This document shows, in pieces, positions 6,433 to 15,373 of a stretch of 64,000 nt of DNA (within the stretch, counting starts at the first letter, position 1; the number at the start of each line of letters is the position of its first letter). The stretch covers positions 267,001 through 331,000 of the forward strand of contig CP126121.1 in NCBI GenBank assembly GCA_030123625.1. Reading direction: 5' to 3'. The translations under genes were made by a program, and so were the position numbers. The notes under the pieces are model-generated. The model did no database searches and was not told where the DNA came from. It was given only the letters and a program-made list of their open reading frames with translations. This stretch comes from Nitrospira sp. (lineage in GTDB: Bacteria; Nitrospirota; Nitrospiria; Nitrospirales; Nitrospiraceae).

Positions 6433-6735
6433 TGACCGAATCCGTCGCCGAAGGTCTATATTGGCTTAGGTGAAGCTGCCAATCAAGCCGCAATTTCGAT
6501 GGTCCGAACTGAATACGTATCACTGCGTAGCAAGGTATATACCTCATCTGGTGAATACCTCTCGCCCCGTCTTTTCATGCAATTCGAATCGAAGGACTTT
6601 TTACACGCAGGCAATTGAATGAATGGGGTGCATCTAAATAGATACTAAACCGTATCGAATGAGATACAGAAATCGTCTGCACAGTTCATCCGGAAGGGAA
6701 AATTTCGGCATTTGCTTACGATGCCCCTTTCCTGA

Positions 6736-7068
6736 TCATCGCTGGAGTTCACTCTCAACCTGTTTAAGAATCTCCTTCTTCTTTCCCAGTCCTCCAATGA
6801 ACTTTACAAATTCTCCATTCCGATACAAAGCCAATGCCGGAAGCGATGAGACTTCCAATTCGGCGGAGATTTGAAAATTCTCGTCCACATTCATCGTAAG
6901 AATGAGAAGACGCGATCCCCTATCGGCTTGCACACGTTCGAGTTCTGCCATGAGTGCTCGACAATGACCACAGCCCGGCTTCCAGAATTCCACCAAGATA
7001 GGGACAGAACTTGCCTCGACTACCCCATCAAACTCTCGATCAGTGACGGCTTGTAGTATGGAACTCAC
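6736..7068 (-). CDS. Thioredoxin-fold protein (CGHC)
   Basis: A 110-aa thioredoxin domain with WKPGCGHC (Cys33 and Cys36 when counted from GTG 7068) and the cis-Pro segment SSLPALALY about 40 residues later. The open frame is longer upstream, but GTG 7068 overlaps the stop of the SGNH hydrolase (GTGA), gives the usual thioredoxin length, and removes a non-homologous Arg-rich extension. CGHC is the PDI-type active site rather than the CGPC of classical thioredoxin, which suggests a less reducing potential. No signal peptide. It forms a two-gene unit with the hydrolase. The next operon downstream encodes many Cys-rich peptides, but a functional link is speculative. Confidence 0.85.
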   Translation of the reverse strand: MSSILQAVTDREFDGVVEASSVPILVEFWKPGCGHCRALMAELERVQADRGSRLLILTMNVDENFQISAELEVSSLPALALYRNGEFVKFIGGLGKKKEILKQVESELQR

Positions 7069-7703
7069 GATTGCGGGTCTTGCGCCAACAACGGCTTCAG
7101 GATCCGTGCTACATGTTCGGCAAATAGGCGATACCCTGCGGTCGTCAGGTGAATCCCGTCGTTCGAGAACTGTTCCGCCAATTGCCCGCTCTGAGGATCC
7201 ACGGTGGCTGCGAACAGATCGACATAGGCGAGGCCTTTTGAGCCGGCGTAATCTTGGATAAGTCTGTTCAATCGGCTTCGACGGTCTAGATGCTCGGCGA
7301 TCCACTCTTGACCCGTCGTGCCGTCCCGACCGTCCTCTCCTCGTATTGAAGGAACCGTCACCGGAAGGGGCATGCCTCCCATCGCAAGGGTCTGCTCGTA
7401 CATCATGACCAGATTATGCATAATTTCCGCGGGTGACGCGTTCCATCCCAGATCGTTGGTTCCTCCTAGAATCGGCACATAGCCGGGCCGATGATCCAAC
7501 ACATCGCGCTGGAATCGCACGATCATTTCGCCCGTCGATTCACCACAGATCCCACTGGTGCGAACTTCGACGACATCGCCCAAATAAGATTGGAGAAACT
7601 GCCCATATGGAGTCTCTCGTCCGATCGGATTGTCTCTCGTCGGCGACTGAAACCCTGCCGTCAGGCTGTCGCCGAAACAGATGACAAGTGGAGTTCTACT
7701 CAT
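7065..7703 (-). CDS. SGNH/GDSL-family hydrolase
   Basis: An esterase or lipase-like SGNH hydrolase of about 212 aa. Block I is VICFGDSLTAGF (Ser of GDSL near residue 12), block III is GGTNDLG and block V is DGIHLTTAGY with the catalytic Asp and His. ATG 7703 was chosen because the GDSL block usually lies near the N-terminus of this family; a longer reading from 7742 adds 13 non-conserved residues, and neither start has a strong ribosome binding site. No signal peptide is evident, so it may be a cytoplasmic acyl-esterase (TesA/arylesterase type). It overlaps the thioredoxin-like gene by four bases. Confidence 0.82.
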   Translation of the reverse strand: MSRTPLVICFGDSLTAGFQSPTRDNPIGRETPYGQFLQSYLGDVVEVRTSGICGESTGEMIVRFQRDVLDHRPGYVPILGGTNDLGWNASPAEIMHNLVMMYEQTLAMGGMPLPVTVPSIRGEDGRDGTTGQEWIAEHLDRRSRLNRLIQDYAGSKGLAYVDLFAATVDPQSGQLAEQFSNDGIHLTTAGYRLFAEHVARILKPLLAQDPQS

Positions 7704-7831
7704 ATTATGACGGCTCGATTCTACCGGTGCCTCCCATGACAAACAAGTCGTGGATCGAACACGAGAGTCGAACGACTGTAAGGAACCGCGATTTCCTTGA
7801 CGAAGCTGAAATCTGCCGGTAGGTCTTACGT

Positions 7832-9631
7832 ATGACGACGGACCTCAAAACGGCTCAAGAAATGATGGCCGCCGCAGTCGCCGCTCGCCCTGCTGAAGAT
7901 CCCGAGATCGTCTCCGTCAAACGTATCCTCAAACTCTTGGATAAGACGGCCAAATCGAACCGGACGTACGGCTCAACGAATCCCGTTGCCCAAAAGTTTA
8001 CGCAGCAGCTGTTTGAAGAGTTGACCCATCACCTCGCTGTGCATTCAAGATTGGCGTTCCTGGTTCAACGATCTGAATTGCTGTGCAAAGACTCTGTCGT
8101 GTACCAAGCAGAAAATGAGGGAGGAAGCGAGAGCGTCGCATTCAAGCTGTATGCCGACGGCATCCGAGAGCTGGTCCTACACCAAGGCCTCACACAAGAG
8201 GATCTGTCGTTCTTCCTCGTTTCCTTATGGAGCGACGCCGACACACATGAGGACGACGATGATATCGTCACGCGCCTGTGGTCTCGGAATCTGTCGACGA
8301 TCACGCTCGTGACCGCCGAGGAACTCTCAAAATTTTCGGCAGAAAACGACCGCTTTATCAGCGTCGATGGAAGCATAAGTTCGTCGGATTCAACCCTCAG
8401 AGAATTGTTGGATCGGGAGCGGGAACACAAAAAACGAGGTGGGGCGGGAACCGATTCAGAGGGTGCGGGTTCTGGAAACGCCAACAGTCGTTTCCAATCC
8501 GGACTGGCAGGTTATGAGGTCACGGAAGAAGAGCTTGCCGTCTTGGCGCAAGAAATCGAGGCTGAGCGGAAACAGGATAGTCTTATGTACCTCCTGGACA
8601 TGCTGACCGCGATCCTCGCGTCGGAGAAATCCCCGGCCTTGCTGACGAAACTCTTCAGTCTGTGGAGCAATGTCGTGGAATCCCTTCTTCGTGAAGGCAA
8701 ATGGACGGTGTTGGAGAACGTCTTGAGTCTCCTCCACGAAACGGATGCCGTGCGGCCTGATTTGGGAGAGGAACACAAGCAACAGCTGGCCTCTCTCCTC
8801 AATGGACTCGGTCGCGTGGAACGGGTGAAGATGATCGAGGTCTATCTCAACCGCAACCCCAACGCCGATGTGAAAGGGCTGTCCACCATTTTGTCGCTGA
8901 TGAAAACGGATGCCGTCTCCTCGCTTTGTTCGCTTCTTGCGAACGTCACATCACCGGTCCACCAAGCCATTGTGTCGGAAGCCCTGGCGGTCTTGGCAAA
9001 GGATCACCCGGATCCCTTGCTGAGAGGATTATCGGATCGGAGGCCTGGGTATGTGCGTAATCTGCTTTCAATCTTGATCAAATGGAATAACCTCAAGTTC
9101 GCCGAACCAGTCGAAAAATTGATCCGGTATCCCGACGCGCAGGTTCGTCGGGAAGTGATTCGCGCCCTCGGCCTGTTCCGGCCCAACGGCAATGGCGCGA
9201 AACTCCTCTCCCTCTCGACCGATGAAGATGAAGGGGTCCGTTTCGCCTCGCTCAAGCTGCTCATGTCCGGCCAGTACACCGTTCCCTTCTCGCTTTGGTC
9301 TCCTCTTCTGTCGGAAGAAGGGTTCATGGATCGCCCCATCAGTGAGCGCCGAGCGGTCTTTTATGCTGTCCGCGCCACATGCGGCGACGAAGCAGTTCCC
9401 TATTGGCAACGTCTGATGACCGAATGGGCCTGGATGAATCGGAGGAAAAAAGAAGAATTGGCGGTCATCGGAGCAGAAACGCTCGGAAAGCTCGCCACCC
9501 CTGCCGCCATCGCGGCTCTCTCCATAGGAGCTCAAAAGGGAAGCGCCGCGGTTCGTCAAGCGTGCGCCGCGGCATTGTCGCAAGCTCAACGGCTACAACG
9601 CGGCGTTCCCTCCACCGGCACAACGCACTAG
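7832..9631 (+). CDS. HEAT-repeat domain protein
   Basis: A 599-aa protein. The first 190 residues are a conserved N-terminal region with RILKLLDKTAKSNRTYGSTN and hydrophobic helices. Residues about 200-225 are polar and low in complexity. The rest is a string of alpha-helical repeats (for example RREVIRALGLFRPNG and RFASLKLLMSGQY) typical of HEAT or PBS-lyase-like repeats, which mediate protein contacts. It lies ten bases upstream of an HD-GYP gene, and the two share local similarity in their N-terminal region (NRTYGSTN versus SKIHGRAN, then predicted LVQR/LWVQDDFLFL segments). This suggests they act together, perhaps in cyclic-di-GMP signalling. The exact role is unknown. Confidence 0.72.
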   Translation: MTTDLKTAQEMMAAAVAARPAEDPEIVSVKRILKLLDKTAKSNRTYGSTNPVAQKFTQQLFEELTHHLAVHSRLAFLVQRSELLCKDSVVYQAENEGGSESVAFKLYADGIRELVLHQGLTQEDLSFFLVSLWSDADTHEDDDDIVTRLWSRNLSTITLVTAEELSKFSAENDRFISVDGSISSSDSTLRELLDREREHKKRGGAGTDSEGAGSGNANSRFQSGLAGYEVTEEELAVLAQEIEAERKQDSLMYLLDMLTAILASEKSPALLTKLFSLWSNVVESLLREGKWTVLENVLSLLHETDAVRPDLGEEHKQQLASLLNGLGRVERVKMIEVYLNRNPNADVKGLSTILSLMKTDAVSSLCSLLANVTSPVHQAIVSEALAVLAKDHPDPLLRGLSDRRPGYVRNLLSILIKWNNLKFAEPVEKLIRYPDAQVRREVIRALGLFRPNGNGAKLLSLSTDEDEGVRFASLKLLMSGQYTVPFSLWSPLLSEEGFMDRPISERRAVFYAVRATCGDEAVPYWQRLMTEWAWMNRRKKEELAVIGAETLGKLATPAAIAALSIGAQKGSAAVRQACAAALSQAQRLQRGVPSTGTTH

Positions 9632-9641
9632 AAAGCTCATC

Positions 9642-11192
9642 ATGAAGGAACGACGGTCAACGTCTCTGCGAAACCCGTCCAACGGAGATACGATGCAGCC
9701 GATTCTGACACACGAAAAGTCGCTGTCGCAGAAGATCGGCCAAGGGTCGGAAGCAGGAGATATCCTCGACCAGCAGTTGGTGATGCTGGGATTTCAGCTC
9801 ATCACACAGCTGAATACGTTGATTAAGACGTCGAAGATCCATGGTCGGGCCAACGCCGCTCTCGACAAACCCGTCGAAACGATGTTGACCCTCATTGAAA
9901 CCCTTTCCCACGACCAACCGGTCACCTTGTGGGTGCAGGACGATTTTCTCTTCCTCGGTGAACACCATCTGAAAGTGACGGCGCAACAAATGCTGGTCGT
10001 CTCAAGCATTCTTGACGCCTTGAAAAAGTGGCGGATCGGCGGGTTGACCTTTTCCTCATCGGTTTCTTCCAAGGACCTTCGAGAGTTCGCCCATCTCTTC
10101 GTCAGTCTTGACCCGACAACGAAGTCGATCGAAGACTTCCGACAGGAGCTGATGAACCTAGCCGTGACCGGCATCGAACTGAAGGACCCTCGATTTCTCA
10201 ACCTAAAAGAAAACCTTGCGGAGGACATGGATTCGAGGGCTCGGCACAAGGCACGTTCGAAAGCCGCGTATGGTAAAGCCGCCGACGCGGTCGGCAATCT
10301 GGTTCAGTCGTCCCGAGACGGCAAAGCGCTGAACTTTCGGCAGGCGAAACGGGCCATTCAGAATATCGTCGACTTGATGATGCAGGACGAGCCGATCATG
10401 TTGGGCCTCACGACCCTTCGCTGCCATGATCAATACACACATAATCACTCCGTCAACGTCTCACTGCTCTCCATCGCTCTTGCAAACAGGGCCGGCTATC
10501 CGAAAGTCGAGTTGGCCGATCTCGGCTTGGCCGCGTTGTTTCACGACATGGGAAAGTCGGCCATTCCTCTTGAGGTCCTGAATAAACCGGGTGAGTTTAC
10601 GGAAGACGAATGGACGATGATGCGTAACCACCCCACGGAAGGAGTTTTGAGTCTCACGCAGTTACGCGGCATCACCAACCTTCCGGCCCGCATGGCCGCG
10701 GCATCCTTTGAACACCACATGAACTTCGACTATTCGGGCTATCCCAAATTGGAAACACCGTGGAAACTCTCTTTGACGGGGCGCATTCTCATGATCGCCG
10801 ATTGTTACGATGCCATGACATCTTCCCGTGTCTACCGCCGAGAGCCGATGTCGCCCTCGAAAGTGCTGAATATGATGCTTGCAAAATCCGGGAGGAGTTT
10901 CGATGCGACCCTGCTCAAACTCTTCGTCAATTGCGTCGGAATCATTCCGATCGGAAGCATGGTGGTCCTCGACTCCGATGAATTCGCCGTCGTGCTCAAG
11001 CCTGCCGCCGATAAGACCGCGAGCGAACGGCCGGTCGTCAAAGTCATCACCGATGCGCAGGGTACTCCCGTCGATAACGGCCCCGAGTTGGACTTGACTG
11101 AAAAAGACGAGGTCGGCGCGTACCGTCACCACATCGTCCGGCTGATTGATAATATGGAGTACAAGTTCGATACGAGCCGTTACTTCCTCTGA
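9642..11192 (+). CDS. HD-GYP domain protein (probable cyclic-di-GMP phosphodiesterase-like)
   Basis: A 516-aa protein. ATG 9693 (MQPILTHEKS) has a better ribosome binding site (GGAG, six bases upstream) and may be the real start. The N-terminal about 200 residues resemble the matching part of the HEAT-repeat gene before it. The HD-GYP domain spans about 240-430: HNHSVNVSLL, FHDMGKSAIP and a degenerate GYP loop FDYSGYP preceded by HH. HD-GYP proteins hydrolyse cyclic di-GMP. The HHExxDGSGYP consensus is altered here (HHMNFDYSGYP), so activity should be tested rather than assumed. No membrane segment. Co-transcription with the HEAT gene is very likely. Confidence 0.85.
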   Translation: MKERRSTSLRNPSNGDTMQPILTHEKSLSQKIGQGSEAGDILDQQLVMLGFQLITQLNTLIKTSKIHGRANAALDKPVETMLTLIETLSHDQPVTLWVQDDFLFLGEHHLKVTAQQMLVVSSILDALKKWRIGGLTFSSSVSSKDLREFAHLFVSLDPTTKSIEDFRQELMNLAVTGIELKDPRFLNLKENLAEDMDSRARHKARSKAAYGKAADAVGNLVQSSRDGKALNFRQAKRAIQNIVDLMMQDEPIMLGLTTLRCHDQYTHNHSVNVSLLSIALANRAGYPKVELADLGLAALFHDMGKSAIPLEVLNKPGEFTEDEWTMMRNHPTEGVLSLTQLRGITNLPARMAAASFEHHMNFDYSGYPKLETPWKLSLTGRILMIADCYDAMTSSRVYRREPMSPSKVLNMMLAKSGRSFDATLLKLFVNCVGIIPIGSMVVLDSDEFAVVLKPAADKTASERPVVKVITDAQGTPVDNGPELDLTEKDEVGAYRHHIVRLIDNMEYKFDTSRYFL

Positions 11193-11264
11193 CCGCCGTA
11201 AACGGGGCGTCTGTCGCCTCCCGAGCCCTCTCCCTTGACAGCCTGAAATCCCATCTTCGACAAT

Positions 11265-12209
11265 GTGGACATGGGTGGACATATCGTCATCGAGCAATTG
11301 GAGTTCCGCGCCCGCTGCGGCGTAACGCCCGATGAACGCGCTCGCCTGCAACCGCTCGCCGTCGATTTGGAATTGGACTGTCGACTGGAGGCGGCAGGAT
11401 TGTCCGATGATCTTGCTCACACGATCGACTACGCGAAAGTGGCTCAGCGTGTCATCGACATCGGAACCGCTCGGGAGTCTCAGCTGCTGGAAACGCTGGC
11501 GGAACGACTCTTGATAACTCTGTTCGATGAATTCCCGATCGATCGTATCAAGCTGTGGCTACGGAAGCTGCATCCCCCGATTTCCCTCGTAACCCGCTCC
11601 CTCGGAATCTGCATGGAACGCACAAGGCTCACACAGCAGGTACTCCGCGCAGATCCGCCACCGGCCTCATTTCTCCTTCAACAACTTCATCGCCTTCCCA
11701 AAGGGAAAATCCTCGACGTGGCTTCCGGCAGCGGCCGCCATGCGCTGTTCCTCGCCTCGCTGGGCTACGAGATCGATGCCGTCGATCGCGATGAGCAGGC
11801 CCTCGCGCAACTGTCTGCCGATGCTCGGGCACGGCACCTCACCGGCATCACATCGCGAGTGCTTGATCTGGAGCAGCCGACGCAGGAGCCGAATCTCGGG
11901 CATGAAACATACGATGCCGTCCTCATCTTCTTTTACTTGAATCGACCGCTCTTCCCCCATCTCATCGACGCGTTGAAACCCGGCGGTGTCTTGTTGTATG
12001 AAACCTTCACCGTCGATAATCACATCCGGCGCCGGCATCCGAAGCGTCCGGAGTTTTGCCTTGCGCATGGTGAACTTTTGAACCTCACACCCGGCCTCCG
12101 CATTCTCCATTATGATGAAGGGCTCCACGAAGGAAACCGACCCTCGGAATCGATTTACACGGCGCAACTCGTGGCTCAGAAACCCCCACCACCTGGATCA
12201 TTTACATGA
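11265..12209 (+). CDS. folB: Fusion of dihydroneopterin aldolase (FolB) with a class I SAM methyltransferase
   Basis: A 314-aa two-domain protein. Residues about 5-118 are FolB-like: IEQLEFRARCGVTPDER, DYAKVAQRV, LLETLAERL and KLWLRKLHPP. FolB converts 7,8-dihydroneopterin to hydroxymethyl-dihydropterin in folate synthesis. Residues about 130-310 are a Rossmann methyltransferase with motif I ILDVASGSGRHALFLA and an acidic end of strand 2 (EIDAVDRDE), closest by eye to TehB/thiopurine-type enzymes. The reading frame is continuous with no stop between the domains. GTG 11265 or ATG 11271 may start it. The stop overlaps the next ATG (ATGA). The fusion is unusual; the methyl acceptor is unknown. 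Confidence 0.82.
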   Translation: MDMGGHIVIEQLEFRARCGVTPDERARLQPLAVDLELDCRLEAAGLSDDLAHTIDYAKVAQRVIDIGTARESQLLETLAERLLITLFDEFPIDRIKLWLRKLHPPISLVTRSLGICMERTRLTQQVLRADPPPASFLLQQLHRLPKGKILDVASGSGRHALFLASLGYEIDAVDRDEQALAQLSADARARHLTGITSRVLDLEQPTQEPNLGHETYDAVLIFFYLNRPLFPHLIDALKPGGVLLYETFTVDNHIRRRHPKRPEFCLAHGELLNLTPGLRILHYDEGLHEGNRPSESIYTAQLVAQKPPPPGSFT

Positions 12210-13054
12210 GCCGCTTAGACCTTCATCTCCACACCACCCACTCTGATGGAAGTTGTACACCGACGGAGGTCATTAGGCTGGCACACCAAGCCGGCGTGAC
12301 GGCTTTAGCCATTACCGATCACGACATCATGACCGGTGTCGCTGAAGCCGTGGCGTCCGGACAAGAATGTGGAATCGAGGTCATACCGGGAGTGGAAATC
12401 AGCTCGACCATCGGCAGCTCAGAGCTCCACATTCTTGGCTACTTCCTTGATCGGCAGGACTCCGATTTGTTCGAGCGCCTGGAGGCCTTGCGAAACGCTC
12501 GTCACCGTCGGAATCCACTGATCATCGAACGATTACAGATCCTGGGAATCGACATTACGTATGACGAAGTCCGTGCACTCGCCGGCACCGATTCGATCGG
12601 CAGACCACACATTGCCCGAGTCTTAATGGACAAACACGTCGTCACTTCTGCCAAAGAAGCCTTCGATCGGTTTCTTGCCGAGGGCAAACCGGCCTACGTT
12701 GCTCGCGAGCTGCCGAGCCCTACCGAAGCCATTCACTGGATCAAGGCCGCTCGCGGACTCGCCGTCCTCGCTCACCCGACATGGGTCAAAGTCACAGAGC
12801 AACCGCTGATCGATCTCGTTCGACAACTCAAAGCCGACGGACTCGACGGGGTAGAGGTCTACTATAGTACACATGCGGCGCGACAAACTCGAGAATACCT
12901 CAGTCTGGCTCAACAACTCGGTCTGTTGGTCACCGGCGGAAGCGACTTTCATGGCCTCACGAAACCCGACATCGAGGTCGGCATCGGCAAGGGCACGTTG
13001 CACATTCCGACATCGTTGCTTCCCAAGATGAAGGAAGCCGCCGGACGTCTCTAA
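12206..13054 (+). CDS. PHP-domain phosphoesterase (TrpH/YciV-like)
   Basis: A 282-aa PHP protein. Metal-binding motifs are clear: DLHLHTTHSDGS at the N-terminus, ITDHD (about 36-40), PGVEIS, then H in VLAHPTW and GSDFHG near the C-terminus. This is the architecture of the RNase AM/nucleoside 3',5'-bisphosphate phosphatase family, which removes nucleotides from RNA 5' ends or hydrolyses pAp. It is cytoplasmic. It overlaps the FolB-methyltransferase gene by four bases, so the two are translated together. Substrate assignment comes from family knowledge only. Confidence 0.85.
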   Translation: MSRLDLHLHTTHSDGSCTPTEVIRLAHQAGVTALAITDHDIMTGVAEAVASGQECGIEVIPGVEISSTIGSSELHILGYFLDRQDSDLFERLEALRNARHRRNPLIIERLQILGIDITYDEVRALAGTDSIGRPHIARVLMDKHVVTSAKEAFDRFLAEGKPAYVARELPSPTEAIHWIKAARGLAVLAHPTWVKVTEQPLIDLVRQLKADGLDGVEVYYSTHAARQTREYLSLAQQLGLLVTGGSDFHGLTKPDIEVGIGKGTLHIPTSLLPKMKEAAGRL

Positions 13055-13139
13055 CGCGGCATCCTCCGCATATTTTTCCCAATTCATTGACTCCTCTTCG
13101 GTATCCGCTAGACTCTGTTATCTTCAGATTTCGTCACCA

Positions 13140-14537
13140 ATGGTCAACGCGCCGAGCTGGACCCTTCAATATGTGCTTGCCGCACTGGTCGCCCTCTTTG
13201 CCGGTCCCGTACTGAGCAAACTGCCGGAGGCGCAGTCGTTTCCACTCACGCTGTTCGGCCTGACCGGCTCCCAAACTCTTCGCCTCATCGTTGAAGGAAC
13301 AGGCCTGGTCGCTCTTTGCCTCCTTTCGCTCCGCGCATTCCGGCAGATGCCGGATAACGGACGAGGGTTCTCGTTTCTGCGACAACTGGTGCTTCCAGTC
13401 ACGATCCTGTTCATTGTGATCGTAGTGGATAAAACTCTTCATATCGAGGGGCTTTCGCTTCTGGACCATGTGGGACCCACCCGCTATGCCTTGACCTATG
13501 CGGCGGCATTGACACTGGTCGGGTTTTGGATCACCACTGCGTGGCTCCGGCATCTCAAGGCTCTTCGCCGTTTTTTCGCGAATCCTGCAGAATCGACTCG
13601 ATATAAAGAACTGGGACTGCGAGCCGAAGGTGACGACGAAATCGACCTGGAACGAGAACGCAGTCAATCCGATACCGCCGCGCACATTCCCACCACGCAG
13701 AATGGTCCGCCCAACACGCTCGGTCGGTACAAGGTGTTGAAGGAATTGGGACGCGGCTCGATGGGAGTGGTGTATCTTGGGAAAGATCCGACGATCCAGC
13801 GATTCGTGGCGATCAAAACCATGCGGCTCGACGAGATCGGCGATCGCGATAAACGACAGGAAGTGAAGGCTCGGTTCTTTCGGGAGGCAGAATCGACGGG
13901 GCGACTCTCTCACCCCAATATCGTCACGATCTTCGACGCCGGGGAAGAAGACGACCTCGGCTACATCGCCATGGAGGTGATTCAGGGCACCACGCTCAAG
14001 CAGTGGTCGCGAAAACCGAATCTCCTGCCGCTGGAAAAAGTGATTCAGATACTGGCGACGGTCGCCGAAGCGATGGACTATGCTCATCAGCAGGGCGTCG
14101 TGCATCGCGACATCAAACCGGCAAACATCATGCTGACCACGGACGAGATGGTCAAGATTATGGACTTCGGCATTGCTAAGATGACAACCTCGTCAAAAAC
14201 CCAGACAAATATCGTGATGGGAACTCCCACGTACATGTCTCCGGAGCAGATCGCCGGGAAAAAGGTGGACGGACGATCCGATATCTTTTCGCTCGCCGTC
14301 GTGATGTTCGAGCTCCTCACCGGTCGTCCTCCCTTTACTGCGGACAACGTTTCGGCACTGCTGTTTGCCATCGCTCACACGCCGCATCTCAGCGCAAGAG
14401 CGATCAGACCTGATCTCTCTCCTGCCATTAAGGCTGTCCTGGATCGAGCGTTGCACAAAGACCCGGTTCACCGCTATCGCCGCGCCGGCGAATTCGCCAT
14501 GGAACTTCGGGCCTGCTTGGAAGGATTAGCCGCGTAG
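13140..14537 (+). CDS. Membrane-anchored Ser/Thr protein kinase
   Basis: A 465-aa Hanks-type kinase. The N-terminal 150 residues contain about four predicted transmembrane segments (for example YVLAALVALFAGPV and LVLPVTILFIVIVV), and the kinase domain follows, starting LGRYKVLKELGRGSMGVVYLG (about 195-214). Catalytic features: Lys in VAIKTM, HRDIKPANIML (about 321), DFGIAK (about 341), and GTPTYMSPEQ. Most bacterial PknB-type kinases have the kinase domain first and the membrane anchor after; here the order is reversed and no extracellular sensor domain is visible. ATG 13140 follows a short leader region. The substrate is unknown. Confidence 0.88.
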   Translation: MVNAPSWTLQYVLAALVALFAGPVLSKLPEAQSFPLTLFGLTGSQTLRLIVEGTGLVALCLLSLRAFRQMPDNGRGFSFLRQLVLPVTILFIVIVVDKTLHIEGLSLLDHVGPTRYALTYAAALTLVGFWITTAWLRHLKALRRFFANPAESTRYKELGLRAEGDDEIDLERERSQSDTAAHIPTTQNGPPNTLGRYKVLKELGRGSMGVVYLGKDPTIQRFVAIKTMRLDEIGDRDKRQEVKARFFREAESTGRLSHPNIVTIFDAGEEDDLGYIAMEVIQGTTLKQWSRKPNLLPLEKVIQILATVAEAMDYAHQQGVVHRDIKPANIMLTTDEMVKIMDFGIAKMTTSSKTQTNIVMGTPTYMSPEQIAGKKVDGRSDIFSLAVVMFELLTGRPPFTADNVSALLFAIAHTPHLSARAIRPDLSPAIKAVLDRALHKDPVHRYRRAGEFAMELRACLEGLAA

Positions 14538-14644
14538 AGATTCGATTGCCAACCGACTCTTCTCTATCGCAGTCTATGAATCGCGTCACAGTTGAAAGCG
14601 ACACAAACAAAGCTGTGCGGTCGCTGCGCCAGATACACAAATCT

Positions 14645-15250
14645 TCAGTTCCGGAGATGAAGACGGCCTTTGGGTAGGCTTTGATAGCAAACTTCCGAGA
14701 GGTCCTGTTCGTGTTCCTGCAAACATTGTAGAAGGCGGCCATCACCTGGCTGTACCGCCGAACAGACCCGCTTCATATCTTCGGCGCAGGCACGCTTATA
14801 GCCTTCAGCTTCCCTCCAGCGTACCAACCGTTGCCGGACGATCTGTTGACAGGGCGCATCCAATCGCTTGAGGCGCTGCATCACACACCGCCGCCGATCT
14901 TCACCCTCAAGAGAATCGGGGCAGTACTGCTGGACTTCCGCCTCGCACTTCACTTCTGCGATTTCCTTGGCACGCCTGTCGCTCGGGACAGACAATCCGC
15001 CAAAAGTGGCCCCCGACAATGCGTCTGCCGTCCCCGCCGATTTTTCGGCAGGCCGGCTGACTACGCCAGGAATCGTGAGATCGAGCTCAGGTCCGCCCTG
15101 CGCTTCACCGCTCGATGAAGCCGATTGCGCCGAGAAGAGTTCTTCCTTTGATGGAAAATTCGCCCAGATGACAGTCCAGATTAAGATCAATCCCACCACT
15201 GAGGTGGAGTTCGTGGCAGCGTTCCCGGATCGAGTGTGAGTCGTTTTCAT
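14645..15250 (-). CDS. Exported protein with cysteine-rich (GLG1-type) repeats
   Basis: About 201 aa when started at ATG 15250 (MKTTHTRSG...), which puts a membrane or signal segment (VVGLILIWTVIWA) near the N-terminus; the open frame extends upstream to 15358. Residues about 70-110 are low in complexity. The C-terminal half has two copies of the cysteine-rich pattern known from the Golgi GLG1/CFR repeat: CEAEVQQYC...RCVMQRLKRLDAPC and CAEDMKRVCSAV...LLQCLQEHEQDLSEVC. In bacteria this repeat occurs in periplasmic proteins of unknown function. The gene stands alone, convergent with the kinase. No obvious operon. Confidence 0.72.
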   Translation of the reverse strand: MKTTHTRSGNAATNSTSVVGLILIWTVIWANFPSKEELFSAQSASSSGEAQGGPELDLTIPGVVSRPAEKSAGTADALSGATFGGLSVPSDRRAKEIAEVKCEAEVQQYCPDSLEGEDRRRCVMQRLKRLDAPCQQIVRQRLVRWREAEGYKRACAEDMKRVCSAVQPGDGRLLQCLQEHEQDLSEVCYQSLPKGRLHLRN

Positions 15251-15373
15251 GACGGTGAGAATAAAATAAAGATGGAGGAAAATCACCGAAACGGACGTTT
15301 TGCGCACACCGTGCCGACGACCGAACAGATAGGTTCGAAAGAGGCAGGAAAAGATCAATCAGGAGCAGCCGGA

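Larger units (their letters stand above)
6278..6735. promoter_or_regulatory. Upstream region of the peptide-system operon
   Basis: A 458-bp gene-free stretch between the protease start and the thioredoxin stop. It is more AT-rich than its surroundings and contains three dyad elements listed separately (6281-6303, 6334-6354, 6421-6432). No convincing ORF was found. The promoter for the minus-strand operon should lie here; no clear sigma-70 pair on the minus strand could be fixed by eye. Confidence 0.45.

Noticed and set aside
6432-6462. Plus-strand promoter TTGACC-N19-TATATT
   Set aside because: Spacer is too long and no plus-strand gene starts within 1.3 kb.
10662-11420. 252-codon minus-strand frame antisense to HD-GYP and FolB genes
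   Set aside because: Spans two well-supported plus-strand genes and has no domain features.
13134-14105. 323-codon minus-strand frame antisense to the kinase
   Set aside because: The kinase has all catalytic motifs; the opposite frame has none.
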